17,725 nucleotides of DNA from Bacteroidota bacterium (GTDB lineage: Bacteria > Bacteroidota > Ignavibacteria > Tepidaquicellales > Tepidaquicellaceae). The notes below the pieces were generated by a model. The model was given only the letters and a program-made list of their open reading frames with translations, was not told where the DNA came from and did no database searches. Shown here one piece after another: positions 15,519 to 17,725 of the stretch (position 1 is the stretch's first letter; each line of letters starts with the position of its first letter). The stretch lies in the NCBI GenBank assembly GCA_003519545.1, contig DOWN01000037.1:1-17725 (forward strand). Reading direction: 5' to 3'. A program made the translations under genes and the position numbers.

Positions 15519-17630
15519 TTAAATTACAAGCTTGCTATAATACTTTTCAAAATATTCTTTTACCATTCTACCGGTATTATATACTTCAGCAAGATCTCTG
15601 ATTGAATTTTTAATTTTCTGTACCCATTGCACAGGAATTTTCTGAGGATTTCTATAATAAAAGGTAGGTAACAATTCACTTTCAAGAACTGAATACATTG
15701 AGTTTACTTCAAACCAGTCACGTGCTTCAGTGCTCATTTCATCTTTGGAATCTACACTTTCAATTTTCCAACCATAATCGGGATTATAAGCTTCCGCCCA
15801 CCATCCATCTAATATACTAAAGTTTAATCCACCGTTTACGATTACTTTCATTCCACTCGTTCCCGAAGCTTCAAGAGGACGTCGTGGATTATTCAACCAT
15901 ACATCACAACCGTGTACAAGTTTTTTAGCAACATCAAGCTCATAATTCTCAAGAAATATAATTTTGTTCTTTAATGCAGGATCTTCAGTGTATGATAAAA
16001 TTTCTGAAATAAAATATTTACCTTCTTCATCTTTAGGATGTGCTTTCCCTGAAAATACAAACTGTACAGGCATCACAGGATTCGAAATCATTCTTTTTAA
16101 TCTTTCAATATCTTTGAAAATAAAATTTCCTCTTTTGTATGTTGCAAATCTTCTTGCAAAACCGATAGTAAGTGTATCCTCATCAAGAATTTCTGATAAG
16201 TCTGTATTATATTTATCATACAATCCCTTTTTTACTAATTGGTCATACTTTTTATTTCTTACGTAATTAATTAATTCTTTCCTGTTTCTGTTTCGCATTT
16301 TCCATATATCCTCATCTGGAAGACTACATATTTTATTCCAAATATTCGGCGTATCAATCCAGTTTTCACCAAAGTATTTTTTATATAGCGTGTCTGAAGT
16401 TTTACTTATGTATGATAAAGTGTGAACACCATTAGTAATGCTTTCTATTTTAGAACGGCTTTCAGGTAAGTTCCACATTTTACGGGCAACTTCACCATGT
16501 AGTTTACTTACCCCATTGACATATTTCGAATTATTTATTGCCAGATACGCCATATTAAAATGGTTATTGTCTTTTTCATCACGTGTTAAATCTCCTTCAT
16601 TAAACAATTCATCAAATGTTATATTAAGTTCCATCTCAGCATAATTTCTAAAATATTTTCCCATCATATCTTTTGTAAAAATATCAATACCCGCAGGAAC
16701 AGGAGTATGTGTGGTAAATATATTTGAATCATAACATAATTTTTTTGCATCTGCGAAATCCAGTTTATGTAACTTCATTGTAGATGCAATTCTTTCAAAA
16801 CATAAAAATGCAGAATGACCTTCATTCATATGATATGTAAGGATATTATAACCAAGATAATCCATTAGTCTTTTCCCGCCAATGCCAAGCAATATTTCCT
16901 GTTGAATTCTTTTTTCAATATTACCACCATATAATATATCTGTTATTCTTTTATCGTCAACTATATTTTCATCTACAAATGTATCTAATAAATAAAGTTT
17001 TATATTTCCGATTTTTACAACCCATACCTGTGCATTAACAGCTCTTCCCGGTAAATCAATTGAAATCTTAACCGGTTTATAAGTCTCATCCGTTAATAAA
17101 GTCATAGGTAACGATTCAAAATAACTTTTTTCATATAACTCTGATTGCTTACCTTCGGAATTTATATATTGGGTAAAATAACCGTATAGATATGCAAGTC
17201 CAACTCCAACCATAGGTAAACCTAAATCTGAAGAAGATTTCATATGATCACCTGATAAAACGCCAAGGCCTCCTGAATAAAGTTTCAAACATTTTGTGAT
17301 TCCAAATTCTGCGGAGAGATAGCAAATCTGTGGCGTTACGGGTTTTTCTAATTTATTAAGATTTAGTATATCATCAAAATATTTCCTGTTTTGTAAATAT
17401 TTTTTGTAATTCAGATAAATAGAAGTGATTTTTTCACGTAAGTTTTTTTTCTCAATCATTTCAAACAAATATTGCTTGTTTATCATTTCGAGAAACAGAA
17501 TCGGATTTTTTTGAGACCATAACCAATAGTCAATATTTATTTCTTCAAAAACTTCAAAAAAGTCATTGCTCCAAGACCAAGACAAGTTGTATGAAAGTTC
17601 TCTTAACTGGTTAATAATTTCCTGCATCAT
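15519..17630 (-). CDS. glgP: Alpha-glucan phosphorylase (GT35, TIGR02094-type)
   Basis: This enzyme phosphorolyses the non-reducing ends of glycogen or maltodextrin to release glucose-1-phosphate, using pyridoxal phosphate. The 703-residue protein opens with the short LRELSYNLSWSWS segment typical of the DUF3417 N-terminal part of this bacterial/archaeal subfamily. It then has ICYLSAEFGI (102-111), the SGGLGVLSGDHMKSSSDLGLP loop region (119-139), HMNEGHSAF (267-275), FTTHTPVPAG (305-314), GFARRFATYKR (490-500) and RRPLEASGTSGMK (583-595). Lys595 is the expected PLP Schiff-base residue. It is cytoplasmic. The first ATG is used because an in-frame stop lies a few codons upstream; a second ATG follows directly. 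The exact glucan preference cannot be told. pdxA in this window makes the PLP precursor, but no closer link is implied. Confidence 0.95.
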   Translation of the reverse strand: MMQEIINQLRELSYNLSWSWSNDFFEVFEEINIDYWLWSQKNPILFLEMINKQYLFEMIEKKNLREKITSIYLNYKKYLQNRKYFDDILNLNKLEKPVTPQICYLSAEFGITKCLKLYSGGLGVLSGDHMKSSSDLGLPMVGVGLAYLYGYFTQYINSEGKQSELYEKSYFESLPMTLLTDETYKPVKISIDLPGRAVNAQVWVVKIGNIKLYLLDTFVDENIVDDKRITDILYGGNIEKRIQQEILLGIGGKRLMDYLGYNILTYHMNEGHSAFLCFERIASTMKLHKLDFADAKKLCYDSNIFTTHTPVPAGIDIFTKDMMGKYFRNYAEMELNITFDELFNEGDLTRDEKDNNHFNMAYLAINNSKYVNGVSKLHGEVARKMWNLPESRSKIESITNGVHTLSYISKTSDTLYKKYFGENWIDTPNIWNKICSLPDEDIWKMRNRNRKELINYVRNKKYDQLVKKGLYDKYNTDLSEILDEDTLTIGFARRFATYKRGNFIFKDIERLKRMISNPVMPVQFVFSGKAHPKDEEGKYFISEILSYTEDPALKNKIIFLENYELDVAKKLVHGCDVWLNNPRRPLEASGTSGMKVIVNGGLNFSILDGWWAEAYNPDYGWKIESVDSKDEMSTEARDWFEVNSMYSVLESELLPTFYYRNPQKIPVQWVQKIKNSIRDLAEVYNTGRMVKEYFEKYYSKLVI

Positions 17631-17725
17631 TGAATAAAATGTATAGTATTAGATTTAAAAACAAACAAATTATAATTAATAATCCTCTTTTACTATTTAA
17701 TAATTAAGTATATGCGACACTATAC
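17631..17725. other. Upstream region of the glucan phosphorylase gene, no gene resolved
   Basis: These 95 bases are very AT-rich and lie upstream of the minus-strand phosphorylase gene, so they should contain its promoter. No Shine-Dalgarno sequence or confident promoter box was seen. A plus-strand ATG at 17712-17714 gives only four full codons before the window ends, too little to call a gene. Seven-base arms GTATAGT (17641-17647) and ACTATAC (17719-17725) are inverted copies, but chance is likely. Confidence 0.4.

Noticed and set aside
17641..17725. Inverted GTATAGT / ACTATAC arms upstream of glgP
   Set aside because: Seven-base arms 71 bases apart in AT-rich DNA, with one arm at the window edge; likely chance.
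1..17725. Mobile elements, CRISPR arrays, tRNA or rRNA genes, phage genes
   Set aside because: None of the expected repeats, conserved RNA structures or protein families was seen on either strand.

Overview
The window is AT-rich DNA, roughly 30% GC by eye, and densely coding. It most likely comes from a member of the Ignavibacteria (Ignavibacteriota) or a close FCB-group relative. The main evidence is two large secreted proteins that end in a type IX secretion (Por) C-terminal domain with the YQNYPNPFNP / YQNFPNPFNP signature and a final K-M-(M/I)-L-I-K. This signature is especially typical of Ignavibacteria. An SDR-type threonine dehydrogenase, a TIGR02094-type glucan phosphorylase and sparing use of Shine-Dalgarno sequences fit that placement. 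I saw no rRNA, tRNA, CRISPR array, transposase, integrase or phage gene.

Layout, left to right. (1) The 5' end of an exported protein on the minus strand (1-216, cut by the window edge), then a 473-bp AT-rich divergent intergenic stretch. (2) A plus-strand block at 690-3704: a small secreted beta-rich protein, an intrinsic terminator, then LytR_C protein, rsfS, pdxA and an ftsE-like ATPase with short gaps or overlaps. (3) A convergent minus-strand TPR protein (3714-5120) sharing a 154-bp divergent region with a plus-strand pair, a BamB/PQQ-like lipoprotein and a PEGA-domain membrane protein (5275-7184). (4) A tightly coupled minus-strand operon at 7186-10384, transcribed as AtuA/DUF1446 protein, L-threonine 3-dehydrogenase, EamA transporter. 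(5) A minus-strand block at 10485-17630, transcribed as alpha-glucan phosphorylase, BNR/T9SS protein B, BNR/T9SS protein A, ended by a strong terminator at 10421-10457.

How the genes may work together. rsfS, pdxA and ftsE are housekeeping functions (ribosome silencing, vitamin B6 synthesis, division or envelope ABC complex). The lipoprotein/PEGA pair is translationally coupled and probably sits in the envelope. The AtuA-TDH-EamA unit looks like an amino-acid or hydroxy-acid catabolism and export unit whose first enzyme has no assigned reaction. The two BNR proteins are tandem paralogues exported through the T9SS.

No clearly new large system is visible. The points most worth checking are the AtuA-TDH-EamA operon, the terminator whose 3' arm could serve as the ribosome binding site of the LytR_C gene, and the palindrome plus long inverted repeat in the TPR/lipoprotein divergent region.
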